51,724 nucleotides of DNA from JADJQU01 sp035490315. Lineage in GTDB: Bacteria; Planctomycetota; UBA1135; GCA-002686595. The translations under genes were made by a program, and so were the position numbers. The notes beneath the pieces are model-generated. The model saw only the letters and a program-made list of their open reading frames with translations, ran no database searches and was not told the origin of the DNA. The DNA is taken from positions 1 to 51,724 of the forward strand of contig DATHET010000078.1 in the NCBI GenBank assembly GCA_035490315.1, in the 5' to 3' direction. Every line of letters begins with the position of its first letter. Positions within the stretch are counted from its first letter, which is position 1. This document shows positions 1 through 11,995 of the stretch, in pieces.

Positions 1-2
1 CC

Positions 3-737
3 TTCGTGTCGACGTTCTTCGTGTTCTCGGACTACATGCGGCCGCCGGTGCGCCTCGCGGCCTTGAGCCAGCTGCCGCTGATCACGGTCTGGACCCACGA
101 TTCGGTCGCGGTGGGCGAGGACGGTCCCACGCACCAGCCGATCGAGCACCTCGCTTCGCTGCGCGCGATGCCGGGCTTGAGCGTGATCCGGCCCTGCGAC
201 GCGAACGAGACGACGCATGCCTGGCGCGTCGCGCTGGAGCAGACCAAGCGGCCGACCTGCCTGATCCTCTCGCGCCAGAAACTGCCCGTGCTGCCCGGGA
301 CGCGCGAGCTCGCGGCCCAGGGAGTTTCGCGCGGAGCCTACGTGCTGATGGAAGCGCCCGAAGGCTCGGTGCAGATCATCCTGATCGCCACCGGCTCGGA
401 AGTGCAGCTGTGCGTGGCCGCGCGCGAGATCCTCCAGAAGGAAGGGCTGCGCGCCCGTGTCGTGTCGATGCCGTCGTGGGATCTGTTCCATGCCCAGGAT
501 GCGACCTACCGCGAGTCCGTCCTGCCGCACCACGTCAAGTCGCGCGTGTCGGTCGAGGCTGCGAGCAGCTTCGGCTGGGAGCGCCATGTCGGCGACCACG
601 GCGTCGCTCTGGGCATCGATCGCTTCGGCGCTTCCGCTCCTGGCGAATTGGTGCTCGAGCGCCTGGGTTTCACCGCCGATCGCGTCGCAGCCGCGGCTCG
701 CGAAGTCTTCGCGGCCATCCACGGATCGTGCTGCTGA
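3..737 (+). CDS. tkt: transketolase, C-terminal part (5' end outside window)
   Basis: Transketolase moves two-carbon ketol units between sugar phosphates in the pentose phosphate pathway and needs thiamine diphosphate. The visible part holds the pyrimidine-binding domain end (FVFSDYMRPPVRLAAL, then WTHDSVAVGEDGPTHQPIEH, a highly conserved transketolase stretch) and the full C-terminal domain (ATGSEVQLC and a terminal GWERHVGDHG-type segment). The reading frame is open to the window edge, so the GTG at 6 is internal and not a start. About 244 residues are seen of the usual 650-680. The next gene starts 20 bases after the stop. Confidence 0.95.
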   Translation, partial: FVSTFFVFSDYMRPPVRLAALSQLPLITVWTHDSVAVGEDGPTHQPIEHLASLRAMPGLSVIRPCDANETTHAWRVALEQTKRPTCLILSRQKLPVLPGTRELAAQGVSRGAYVLMEAPEGSVQIILIATGSEVQLCVAAREILQKEGLRARVVSMPSWDLFHAQDATYRESVLPHHVKSRVSVEAASSFGWERHVGDHGVALGIDRFGASAPGELVLERLGFTADRVAAAAREVFAAIHGSCC

Positions 738-757
738 AATCCCGCTTGGAATCCACC

Positions 758-1870
758 GTGCACCTTCGTCCTCTGCTGCTACTTCTGCTCGCCCTCGCGC
801 TTGGTTTCGCGCCGGCTTGCAAGATTGCCGAGGCTCAGGCGCAGAATCTGCATGCGCTGCACGAGGAGTCGGGACGCCACAAGCGCGTGGCGGACTTGAC
901 GAATGGCGTCGAATACGTGTTCCAGCACGCTTTCGGCTCTTTCCTGCCGGGCGGGGCCGCGAAACTTTCGAGCAACAGTCCTCAGAAGATCGAGGATCCG
1001 CTCGAGAAGTGCGTCGAAAACCTGCTCGACCTCTCGCGCATCGAGCCGCGCGACGAAGGCACGGCCGCGCTGCAGGTCGAGTACTTCGCGCGCTACGCGG
1101 TGAACGATCCCTGGCAGATCTCGCGTCAGATCTGCGCGCGAGCGCTCGGAACGGCCGGAGCTCGGCTCGAGCTCGCCAAATTTCCGCGGGCCACGGTCAG
1201 CGGACCCGTCGCGACGCCGGAAGCCGTGCGCGACGCCCTCGCGCCCTTGATCCGCGCCGTGGCTCCCAGGCCTCGCGAGCCCTTGCAGTCGCTCGCCGCG
1301 CCAGCGTCGGACCTTGAAGCCGCTTGTCGCGGGATGGCCGAGCTCAATTACGACCTCGACGGACTGTTGCGCGCCCTGCCCGCCTGCACATTCCTGCTGC
1401 AGCACCACGCTGTCGACCTGAACAGCCGCCAGCTCCTGCTCGACCTCGTGCGCAATCTCGAGCGGCGCACCGTGCAGATCGCCCTCGATCGCGCCGCGGC
1501 CGATTCGAATCCCAACGTCCGCGCGGCGGCGCTGCGCGGACTGGTGCACGCGAACGGACCCGCGTATCTGGCGAAGCAGTTCCCGCTGCTCGGGACGGAG
1601 CCTGAGCGCGAGGTGCAGCTTGCGATGCTGTCGATGATCCGCGCGCTGGGCTTGCCCGGTGCGAAATCGGCGGACGCCGCGGGCGCGCAGAGCGAGCGCG
1701 AAGGCGAGCTCGCGCTGCTCTACAAGGTCGCGACCGTGCACCCCGACGAGGGCGTTCGCGTCAGCGCCATGGCGACGCTCGGCGCGGTTGCTGGAGCTGG
1801 TTTCAAGAGCCTGCGCGAAGAGGACTGGGAAATGTGGTGGTACGCGCGCACCCAGCCGACCGCGCGCTGA
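758..1870 (+). CDS. HEAT-like repeat lipoprotein, function unknown
   Basis: The 370-residue product has a signal peptide rich in Leu (HLRPLLLLLLALALGF) ending in APAC, a weak lipobox, so a lipid-anchored envelope protein is likely. The second half has alpha-helical pairs resembling HEAT repeats (for example DSNPNVRAAALRGLVHANG and HPDEGVRVSAMATLGAVAG). I chose the GTG at 758 because it begins directly before the signal sequence; a GTG at 728 would overlap the transketolase stop and add ten residues. HEAT proteins are scaffolds without catalytic residues, so no specific role can be assigned. The same frame is open further upstream but is a shadow of tkt. Confidence 0.72.
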   Translation: MHLRPLLLLLLALALGFAPACKIAEAQAQNLHALHEESGRHKRVADLTNGVEYVFQHAFGSFLPGGAAKLSSNSPQKIEDPLEKCVENLLDLSRIEPRDEGTAALQVEYFARYAVNDPWQISRQICARALGTAGARLELAKFPRATVSGPVATPEAVRDALAPLIRAVAPRPREPLQSLAAPASDLEAACRGMAELNYDLDGLLRALPACTFLLQHHAVDLNSRQLLLDLVRNLERRTVQIALDRAAADSNPNVRAAALRGLVHANGPAYLAKQFPLLGTEPEREVQLAMLSMIRALGLPGAKSADAAGAQSEREGELALLYKVATVHPDEGVRVSAMATLGAVAGAGFKSLREEDWEMWWYARTQPTAR

Positions 1871-1889
1871 TCCGAAGGTCTTCCGCGGC

Positions 1890-3098
1890 GTGCCCGAAAA
1901 GCCTTCGTTCTTCGCGCGTTGGCGGACTCCGCTGCAGATCCTCTGCGCCGTGCTCGCCCTGGCCTGGGTGCTGCATTCCATCCCCTGGCACGACGTCGCG
2001 ACGTTTCGGATCGCGAACGTCGAGACCGAGCTCGAGGGTGAGCTGATCGGCGACTGGAAGAGCGACAGCGTTCGATTCAAGCCCTCGCATTTGCCCGCCG
2101 AGCCGCCGCGGGCGATCGCCGATATGCCGCGCGACAGCGAAGGCGCGTTTGCCCTGGTCCGCCTGCCCGTCGGTGCTCCAGCTCCGCTGTCGGATCAGCT
2201 CGCGATCAACTGGCGGCCGGGGATGCTGCGCGTGTTTCGCGAGATGAACGCGCGCTCGCTGATCCTCGCGCTCGGCCTGTTCACGCTCGGACAGTTGATC
2301 GTCGTCACGCGTTGGTGGCGGCTGCTCGCCGCGGCCGGCCTGCGCGTCCGCTGGTACGAATCGCTGCGGCTGACCAGCCTCGGGCTGTTCTTCAACCTGG
2401 TCGTCCCCGGCGTGACCGGCGGCGACCTGGTCAAGGCTCTGCTGGTTGCCCGGGCCCATCCGACGCAGCGTCCGGCGGCCCTGGTGTCGATCGCCTTCGA
2501 TCGCCTGGTCGGCCTCCTGTGCATGATCCTGCTCGCCGCGGCGGCGGTGCTGCTCTCGGGCGAAACCTTTGCCGAGATCCGCACGCCTGTGGTCGCTGCA
2601 GCGGGAATCGGATCGTTGTTCGCGATCGCGACCTTGAGCCGCGGGTTGCGCCGCGCAGTCGGTCTCGAGAAGCTCTTCGCGCGGCTGCCGCTCGCCGGCC
2701 TGATCCAGAAAATCGACGAGGCCGTGCTGACCTACTCGTCGCGACCCCTCGCGCTCGGGCTGTGCGTCGCACTCTCTTTCTTGAATCACATGACCGTGAT
2801 CGGCGGGATCCTGGTTCTCGGGCGCGCGTTCGGCGACACGATCCTCTCCTGGTCGAGTTACTTCGCGATCGCCCCAGTTGCGACGATCATCAGCGCCATT
2901 CCGATCGCGCCGGGAGGCTGGGGCGTACGTGAAGCGGCCTACAGCTACCTCTTCGCGATGCTCGGGGCCTCGGCTGCCGTCGGCCTGGCGACCAGCATCA
3001 GCTTCGGCCTGCTGCAGATGGCGATCTCGCTGGCGGCCGGCCTGTTCCTCTTCGCCCCCGGCAGCGCGCGCATCTCCGAGATGAAGGATCTGCACTAG
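1890..3098 (+). CDS. LPG_synthase_TM / UPF0104 family membrane protein
   Basis: This 402-residue protein has one N-terminal membrane helix (about residues 10-30), an extracytoplasmic stretch of about 80 residues, then roughly eight hydrophobic helices. The signature LTSLGLFFNLVVPGVTGGD and the later PIAPGGWGVREAAY match the lysylphosphatidylglycerol synthase transmembrane family (PF03706; MprF flippase part, YbhN). Members are thought to move lipids or polyprenyl-linked molecules across the membrane; the substrate here is unknown. The GTG start at 1890 follows GAAGGT at about 1874 and lies 19 bases after the previous stop, so co-transcription with the upstream gene is likely. There is no synthase domain, so this is not MprF. 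Confidence 0.8.
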   Translation: MPEKPSFFARWRTPLQILCAVLALAWVLHSIPWHDVATFRIANVETELEGELIGDWKSDSVRFKPSHLPAEPPRAIADMPRDSEGAFALVRLPVGAPAPLSDQLAINWRPGMLRVFREMNARSLILALGLFTLGQLIVVTRWWRLLAAAGLRVRWYESLRLTSLGLFFNLVVPGVTGGDLVKALLVARAHPTQRPAALVSIAFDRLVGLLCMILLAAAAVLLSGETFAEIRTPVVAAAGIGSLFAIATLSRGLRRAVGLEKLFARLPLAGLIQKIDEAVLTYSSRPLALGLCVALSFLNHMTVIGGILVLGRAFGDTILSWSSYFAIAPVATIISAIPIAPGGWGVREAAYSYLFAMLGASAAVGLATSISFGLLQMAISLAAGLFLFAPGSARISEMKDLH

Positions 3099-3151
3099 AC
3101 ATGGACCTCGCAACGCTATCTTCTTCCCCCGCGACGACTTCGAAAGCACCT

Positions 3152-4051
3152 ATGTCCCTCCTCGTGATCGGCACTCTCGCGTACGACACCGTCGAAACGC
3201 CTTTCGATCGGCGCGAGCGCGCGCTCGGCGGATCGGCGGTTTATTTCGCCATGGCGGCTTCCGCCTTCGGCCCCGTGCGCATGGCGGGCATCGTCGGCGA
3301 GGACTTCGCGGCCTCCGATCTGGAGCTCCTGCGCGCGCGCGGCGTCGACACCCAGGGTATCGAGCACGCGAAGGGCGAGAGCTTCCACTGGGGCGGGAGC
3401 TACGCGCCGGATTGGAACACGCGCACGACGCTGTTCACGCGACTCAACGTGCTCGAGCAGTTCCATCCCAAGCTGCCGAAGAGCTACTGCGAGTCGCACT
3501 ACGTTTTTCTCGCCAATGCCGAGCCCGCGGTCCAGCTCGAGGCGCTCGCGCAGTGCTCGCAGCGCAAGTTCGTGGTCGCGGACACGATGAATTTCTGGAT
3601 CGACAAGTACCTGCCGGACTTGAAGCGCGTGCTGCGCGAGGTCGACGGCATCGTGCTCAACGACGAGGAGGCGCGCATGCTCGCCGGCGAGACCAACTTG
3701 ATCCGCGCGGCGCGCAAGGTCTTGTCGATGGGGCCGCGCTACGTGGTGCTCAAGAAAGGCGAGCACGGAGCCTTCCTGATCGGCCGCGACGCGCATTTTT
3801 CGCTGCCGGCCTATCCCGTCGACCAGGTCATCGATCCGACCGGGGCTGGCGATTGCTTCGCGGGAGGCTTCATGGCCGCGATCGCCGAAGCGGACAACAC
3901 CGAGCCGCGCACCCTGCGCCGCGCGATGCTCTACGGGACGGTCACGGCTTCCTATTGCGTGCAGGGCTTCAGCATCGAGGACATCGGCCGGCGCAAGCGA
4001 CCGGAGATCGAGGCTCGCTTCCAGGAACTGCTGCAGATCACGACCGTCTGA
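3152..4051 (+). CDS. PfkB-family carbohydrate/nucleoside kinase
   Basis: The 299-residue product begins with the typical LLVIGTLAYDTVETP strand and an early GGSAVYFAMAASAFG motif that binds the sugar or nucleoside substrate. Near the C-terminus DPTGAGDCFAGGF is the PfkB signature 2, where the second Asp is the catalytic base and the GAGD loop is the anion hole. ATP-dependent phosphorylation of a small sugar-like molecule in the cytoplasm is therefore well supported, but the substrate is not. I start at ATG 3152 because it places the first strand two residues in; an upstream ATG at 3101 would add 17 non-conserved residues. Confidence 0.85.
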   Translation: MSLLVIGTLAYDTVETPFDRRERALGGSAVYFAMAASAFGPVRMAGIVGEDFAASDLELLRARGVDTQGIEHAKGESFHWGGSYAPDWNTRTTLFTRLNVLEQFHPKLPKSYCESHYVFLANAEPAVQLEALAQCSQRKFVVADTMNFWIDKYLPDLKRVLREVDGIVLNDEEARMLAGETNLIRAARKVLSMGPRYVVLKKGEHGAFLIGRDAHFSLPAYPVDQVIDPTGAGDCFAGGFMAAIAEADNTEPRTLRRAMLYGTVTASYCVQGFSIEDIGRRKRPEIEARFQELLQITTV

Positions 4052-4065
4052 GCAGCGATTTTTCC

Positions 4066-4071
4066 TAGAAT
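4066..4071 (+). promoter_or_regulatory. possible -10 element (TAGAAT) upstream of recA
   Basis: TAGAAT resembles the sigma-70 -10 consensus and lies in the 182-base gap before recA, about 160 bases from the start codon. No convincing -35 hexamer is seen at the right distance. I saw neither an E. coli-type (CTGT-N8-ACAG) nor a Gram-positive-type (GAAC-N4-GTTC) LexA box in this gap. Confidence 0.3.
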
Positions 4072-4233
4072 TCGGGCCGCCAGAGGAGTCGAGGACGGTC
4101 CTTGGTGGGGGAGAGGCGCCGGCCGCAGATTTTTGGGGCGCTTCGCCCTTGTTTCAGCCTCCGCCAGGGCTACCATGGGCCCTAACAGATCCAGAACCAG
4201 CCCCGACTTCCAACCCCAAGCCAAGCATCGCCC

Positions 4234-5514
<1,281 letters not shown>

Positions 5515-5557
5515 TCCGCACGACCCGCGGCGCACCGCAGGTCCACGGATCGATCGG

Positions 5558-5593
5558 GATGCGATCTCGCGCCTGTCGGCGCGGGCTCGCATC
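5558..5593 (+). terminator. hairpin between recA and alaS
   Basis: GATGCGA pairs with TCGCATC, and inside it CGCGCC pairs with GGCGCG around a four-base loop. The structure is GC-rich but followed only by TCTT, so it may be a weak terminator or attenuating hairpin after recA. Confidence 0.45.
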
Positions 5594-5596
5594 TCT

Positions 5597-5602
5597 TAGA
5601 TT
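5597..5602 (+). promoter_or_regulatory. possible -10 element (TAGATT) of a leaderless alaS transcript
   Basis: TAGATT lies only nine bases before the alaS ATG at 5612, and the bases between (CTCCGCCCC) contain no Shine-Dalgarno sequence. If this is the -10 box, transcription would start at or next to the start codon and the message would be leaderless. No clear -35 is visible. Confidence 0.35.
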
Positions 5603-5611
5603 CTCCGCCCC

Positions 5612-8320
<2,709 letters not shown>

Positions 8321-8399
8321 CTCTCCCCGGCCTCGCGGATACTTTCTTCGCCCACCTGATCGTTGCCGGCGCGCTGCGCCAGCCCAGCCAAGCCGCGCC

Positions 8400-8606
8400 A
8401 TGCCCAATCCCAAGCGTCGACACTCCAACACCCGCACACGCAACCGTCGCTCCCACGACGCCCTCGCGGTGCTGACGCCGAACTACTGCCCGCGCTGCGG
8501 TGCGCCGACCAAGCAGCATCGCGTCTGCGACAATTGCGGCCACTACGGCTTCTCCAAGGGCGGCGAGAAGAAGGGCACCGACGTTTTGCAGAAAGAAGAG
8601 GTCTAG
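8400..8606 (+). CDS. rpmF: 50S ribosomal protein L32
   Basis: The 68-residue basic protein begins MPNPKRRHSNTRTRNRRSHD, the typical L32 N-terminus, and carries a zinc ribbon of two CxxC pairs (CPRC and CDNC). L32 is part of the large ribosomal subunit near the peptidyl transferase centre. rpmF next to plsX and the fab genes is a widespread bacterial arrangement that ties ribosome and lipid synthesis. Its TAG stop lies inside the left inverted repeat of the foldback element at 8603-8844. Confidence 0.96.
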   Translation: MPNPKRRHSNTRTRNRRSHDALAVLTPNYCPRCGAPTKQHRVCDNCGHYGFSKGGEKKGTDVLQKEEV

Positions 8607-8844
8607 GAGCCCGTTGAAAAAGTCGCCTACTCGGCTTCGCGCTCTGCGGCGATACTTCGTCGCGCTAGGAACGCCGTGCTCAGCGGCCCAGGAGGCCGCC
8701 TCCCACTGCGAAGGCTCCGCAGGAGCCTTCGCTACGAGCGCTTCGCGCTCTAACGTGGGAACCCTTGCCGCCGTTCCGTCGCGCTCCTCGTCTCGCCTTC
8801 GCGCGCTGTGCCTGGCTACGGCGCCCTTTTCAACGGGCTCCTAG
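8603..8844. repeat. 242-bp foldback / MITE-like element with 18-bp terminal inverted repeats
   Basis: The left end (8603-8620, CTAGGAGCCCGTTGAAAA) and right end (8827-8844) are perfect reverse complements over 18 bases, with partial pairing continuing inward (GGCG). Near the centre an 11-bp perfect hairpin (8708-8718 with 8722-8732, three-base loop) is flanked by TCCCAC/GTGGGA (8701-8706, 8755-8760). The interior holds no credible gene. This architecture fits a miniature inverted-repeat transposable element or a large foldback repeat; the outermost CTAG on both sides may be a target duplication or part of the repeat. As RNA it could also act as an rpmF terminator. Confidence 0.7.
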
Positions 8845-8891
8845 AGACCCGCTCCCCCCGCGCGGGTAGTCTCTGCCGATCGGCGCCGGGC

Positions 8892-8908
8892 GTTCCAACG
8901 GTTGGAAC
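8892..8908. promoter_or_regulatory. 17-bp palindrome (candidate operator) before plsX
   Basis: GTTCCAAC-G-GTTGGAAC is a perfect palindrome with 8-bp arms and a one-base centre, about 80 bases before the plsX start and after the foldback element. It is itself framed by a perfect 9-bp inverted repeat GCGCGGGTA/TACCCGCGC (8860-8868 and 8914-8922). The position at the head of the fatty-acid operon suggests a repressor site comparable in role to FapR or FadR/FabR sites, but the sequence does not match one I know. A stem-loop acting in the RNA is an alternative. Confidence 0.5.
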
Positions 8909-8990
8909 TGTCGTACCCGCGCTGCGTTCTCCCCTCGACCCGATTCGGTCGCGGCGTTCAGCTGATGGTCATTGAGAGGACTTGGATGGC

Positions 8991-9989
8991 ATGAGTCTGC
9001 AACGCATCGCTCTGGACGTGATGGGTGGCGACAACGCTCCCGATGCCATCTTGGAGGGCGCCCTCATGGCCACCTCTCCGATCGGCACGATGAAGCTGCC
9101 CGCCGATCGCATCCTGCTCGTCGGCGACGAGGCCGTGATCGATGCCTTCCTGCGCCGCCAGGGTGCCCAGGGCCGCTTCGCGATCCAGCATGCCAGCGAG
9201 GTGATCGGCATGGCCGAGTCGCCGAGCACCGCGCTCAAGGCCAAGAAGGATTCGTCGATCGCCGTCTGCGTGCGGGCGGTCCAGACCAGCGCCGCCGGCG
9301 CGATCGTCTCCATGGGCAACACCGGGGCCGTCGTCGGAGCGGCCACTCTCGGCCTGGGAACTCTGGAGGGCGTCAAGCGCCCCGCGATCGCGGTGACCCT
9401 GGAGCTGACCGGCAGCCCGGTCACGATCCTCGACATGGGCGCCAACATCGCGCCCAAGGCCCTGCACCTGGTCCAGTACGCGACCATGGGCTCGATCTAC
9501 GCCCGCGACTGCCTCGGCGTGGCCAGCCCGCGCGTCGGCCTGCTCAACATCGGCGAGGAGGCCTCGAAGGGAACCGAGCTGCTCAAGGAAGTCCACCCTA
9601 TGCTGGCGGCCAGCCGACTCAACTTCGTCGGCAACGTGGAGAGCAGCGGATTCTTCAAGGGCCATTCCGACGTGGTCGTCACCGACGGCTTCACGGGCAA
9701 TGTCGTGTTGAAGCTGATCGAGGAATTCGCGGGCTTCATCCTGAACCTGATGCTCGGCGAATTGAAAGCCCACTCGGTGCAGTGGGCGCCCGAAGCCCTG
9801 GGCAAGATCAAGAAGCACATCGACTACGCGGAGTACGGCGGCGCGCTGCTGCTCGGCGTCCAAGGCATCGTGGTCAAGGGCCACGGACGCTCCGATGCGC
9901 GGGCCGTGGCCAATGCGCTGGTCCAGGCTCAGCGCGCCCTCGACTCCGACGTCAACAAGAACATCGTTCAGGGCCTGGCGGAAGCATGA
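8991..9989 (+). CDS. plsX: phosphate acyltransferase PlsX
   Basis: PlsX converts acyl-ACP to acyl-phosphate, the donor for PlsY in phospholipid synthesis, at the cytoplasmic membrane face. The 332-residue product has the family blocks ALDVMGGDNAP at the start, AIVSMGNTGAVVGAA, LLNIGEEASKGTEL, GNVESS and VVTDGFTGNVVLK. I chose ATG 8991 because GAGAGGA at 8974-8980 is well spaced for it; a TTG at 8982 would leave no spacing. It opens the fab cluster and its stop overlaps the fabH start. Confidence 0.95.
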   Translation: MSLQRIALDVMGGDNAPDAILEGALMATSPIGTMKLPADRILLVGDEAVIDAFLRRQGAQGRFAIQHASEVIGMAESPSTALKAKKDSSIAVCVRAVQTSAAGAIVSMGNTGAVVGAATLGLGTLEGVKRPAIAVTLELTGSPVTILDMGANIAPKALHLVQYATMGSIYARDCLGVASPRVGLLNIGEEASKGTELLKEVHPMLAASRLNFVGNVESSGFFKGHSDVVVTDGFTGNVVLKLIEEFAGFILNLMLGELKAHSVQWAPEALGKIKKHIDYAEYGGALLLGVQGIVVKGHGRSDARAVANALVQAQRALDSDVNKNIVQGLAEA

Positions 9990-10975
9990 GCGCTCGCGTC
10001 CGCGTCGGAATCGCCGGTACGGGCTCCAAGCTGCCCGAGCGAGTCCTGACCAACCACGATTTCGAGAAGTGGGTGGACACCTCGGACGAGTGGATCGTGC
10101 AGCGCACCGGGATCCGCGAGCGCCGCTGGGTCGGCCCAGACGAGACCACCAGCGATCTGTGCCTCGCGGCGGGACGCATGGCCCTCGACGCCGCCGGCGT
10201 GAAACCCGAGGAGCTCGACCTCGTGATCGTCGGCACGCTGACGCCCGATTACCTCCTGCCGGCCTGCGCTTGCCTGGTCCAGGATCGCCTGGGAGCCAAG
10301 AATTCGGGCGCTTTCGACGTGTCGGCGGCCTGCACCGGATTCTTGACAGCGCTGCACACCGGCGAGGCTTTCATCTCCGCCGGCCGCGCGCGGCGCGTGC
10401 TGGTGATCGGCGCCGAGTCGCTGTCGCGCTTCGTCGACATCAAGGACCGCTCGTCCTGCATCATTTTCGGCGACGGCGCGGGAGCCGCGGTGCTGATGCC
10501 GTGGGAGGACTGCCACCAGGGCGAGATCCTGCGCACCAAGCTCGGCGCCGACGGCTCGGGCTTCGCGACCATCCACATGAAAGGCGGCGGATCGAAGACG
10601 CCGCCGACCGCGGAGAGCGTGGCGCGCGGCGACCACTTCATCCGCCTGCAGGGGCGCGAGACCTTCCGCTTCGCCGTGGCGAAGATGGCCGAGATGATCG
10701 AGCTGATGGTCGAGGGCCAGGACATCTCGCAACTCGATCTGATCGTGCCGCACCAGGTCAACCAGCGCATCTTCGAAGCCGCGATGGAGCGCCTGGGCTG
10801 GGGGCTCGACAAGCTGTTCATCAACATCGACAAGTACGGCAACACTTCCGCCGCTTCGGTGCCGATCGCGCTCGACGAAGCCGTGCGCGCGGGCCGCGTG
10901 CGCAAGGAGAAGCTCGCGGTGCTCGTCGCCTTCGGCGCAGGCCTCACCTGGGGCGGGACCTTGATCCGCTGGTGA
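9986..10975 (+). CDS. fabH: 3-oxoacyl-[ACP] synthase III (FabH)
   Basis: FabH starts fatty-acid synthesis by condensing an acyl-CoA primer with malonyl-ACP. The 329-residue protein has the catalytic triad Cys116 (SAACTGF), His256 (PHQVNQR) and Asn286 (GNTSAAS), and the N-terminal DEWIVQRTGIRERR motif of KAS III. ATGA overlap with the plsX stop indicates translational coupling. Whether the primer is acetyl-CoA or branched-chain acyl-CoA cannot be read from the sequence. Confidence 0.97.
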   Translation: MSARVRVGIAGTGSKLPERVLTNHDFEKWVDTSDEWIVQRTGIRERRWVGPDETTSDLCLAAGRMALDAAGVKPEELDLVIVGTLTPDYLLPACACLVQDRLGAKNSGAFDVSAACTGFLTALHTGEAFISAGRARRVLVIGAESLSRFVDIKDRSSCIIFGDGAGAAVLMPWEDCHQGEILRTKLGADGSGFATIHMKGGGSKTPPTAESVARGDHFIRLQGRETFRFAVAKMAEMIELMVEGQDISQLDLIVPHQVNQRIFEAAMERLGWGLDKLFINIDKYGNTSAASVPIALDEAVRAGRVRKEKLAVLVAFGAGLTWGGTLIRW

Positions 10976-11892
10976 TGGGCGAGGCGATCCTTTTCCCCGG
11001 GCAAGGCGCGCAGTTCGAGGGCATGGGCCGCGACTGGTGCGAAGCCTTTCCGCGCGCGCGGGAGACTTTCGCCGAGGCCAGTCAGGTGCTCGGCTTTTCC
11101 TTGGAGGAAGCCTGCTGGAGCAAGGGCGACTTCGTGCACCGCACCGACATCGCTCAACCCGGGATCCTGGTCACGAGCGTCGCGATCGTGCGCGTCCTCG
11201 AGGAGCGCGGATTGAAGCTCTCCGAGGCTTCGATGGTCGCCGGACTCTCGCTCGGCGAGTACAGCGCCCTGTGGGCCGCCGGATCGCTCGACTTCGTCGA
11301 TGCCCTGCGCCTGGTGCGCCTGCGCGGTGAAGCGATGCAGGCCGCGAGCGACGCGATTCCATCCTCGATGGTCAGCTTGATGGGCGCCAGCGAAGCCCAG
11401 GCGCGCACCTTGGCGGAGCTCGGCAGCCGCCACGGAATCTGCTCGGTCGCGAACTTGAACGCACCGGGCCAGGTGATCGTCTCCGGCGAGCTTGGCGCCC
11501 TCGACGCGGTGGAAGCCGCTGCAAAGGAACACGGTGTGCGCCGCACGCGCCGGCTGGTCGTCGCCGGCGGATTCCACTCCGAGTGCATGCGGCCCGCGGC
11601 CGACGCCCTGGGCAACGCCCTCGAAGGCGTGGAGATCCGTGCGCCGAGCGTGCCCTTCCTGCCCAATGTCAGCGCAACTCCCACCGCCGAGCCCGAAACG
11701 ATCCGCGCGCTGCTCGCGCAGCAGGTCTGCGCGCCCGTCCTGTGGGAGAAGTCCATGCGCTGGGCGCTCGCCGCGGGCATCCGGCAGTTCCAGGAGCCCG
11801 GTCCAGGCAAGATCCTGGCCGGAATCCTGGGCAAGATCGACGAGACAGCGACCTGCCGCGCCGCGGCGGTGCCCGCCGACGTCGGTGCATGA
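10975..11892 (+). CDS. fabD: malonyl-CoA:ACP transacylase
   Basis: FabD loads malonyl groups onto ACP for chain elongation. The 305-residue protein starts with the FPGQGAQ motif, has the nucleophile Ser92 in GLSLGEYSAL and the catalytic His201 in GGFHSE. These positions equal those of the E. coli enzyme. The ATG shares one base with the fabH stop (TGATG), so the two are coupled in translation. Confidence 0.97.
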   Translation: MGEAILFPGQGAQFEGMGRDWCEAFPRARETFAEASQVLGFSLEEACWSKGDFVHRTDIAQPGILVTSVAIVRVLEERGLKLSEASMVAGLSLGEYSALWAAGSLDFVDALRLVRLRGEAMQAASDAIPSSMVSLMGASEAQARTLAELGSRHGICSVANLNAPGQVIVSGELGALDAVEAAAKEHGVRRTRRLVVAGGFHSECMRPAADALGNALEGVEIRAPSVPFLPNVSATPTAEPETIRALLAQQVCAPVLWEKSMRWALAAGIRQFQEPGPGKILAGILGKIDETATCRAAAVPADVGA

Positions 11893-11995
11893 GTGACCCT
11901 TGCAATTCGAGGCTCGCGGCGGTCGAATCCTCGTTCCACCGGGCGATTCTGGGCATGCCACGCCCGCCCAGGACCACCCGACGCCCCCGATTCCC

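Noticed and set aside
779..2080. 433-residue open frame on the minus strand
   Set aside because: It is a shadow of the HEAT lipoprotein and flippase-like genes; the composition is Arg/Gln-rich with no domain, signal or ribosome site.
4052..4233. LexA/SOS box before recA
   Set aside because: I looked for CTGT-N8-ACAG and GAAC-N4-GTTC type sites and found none.
11900..11995. N-terminal extension of FabG from TTG 11900
   Set aside because: The 32 residues are Pro-rich and unlike any FabG N-terminus; likely leader sequence, though not excluded.
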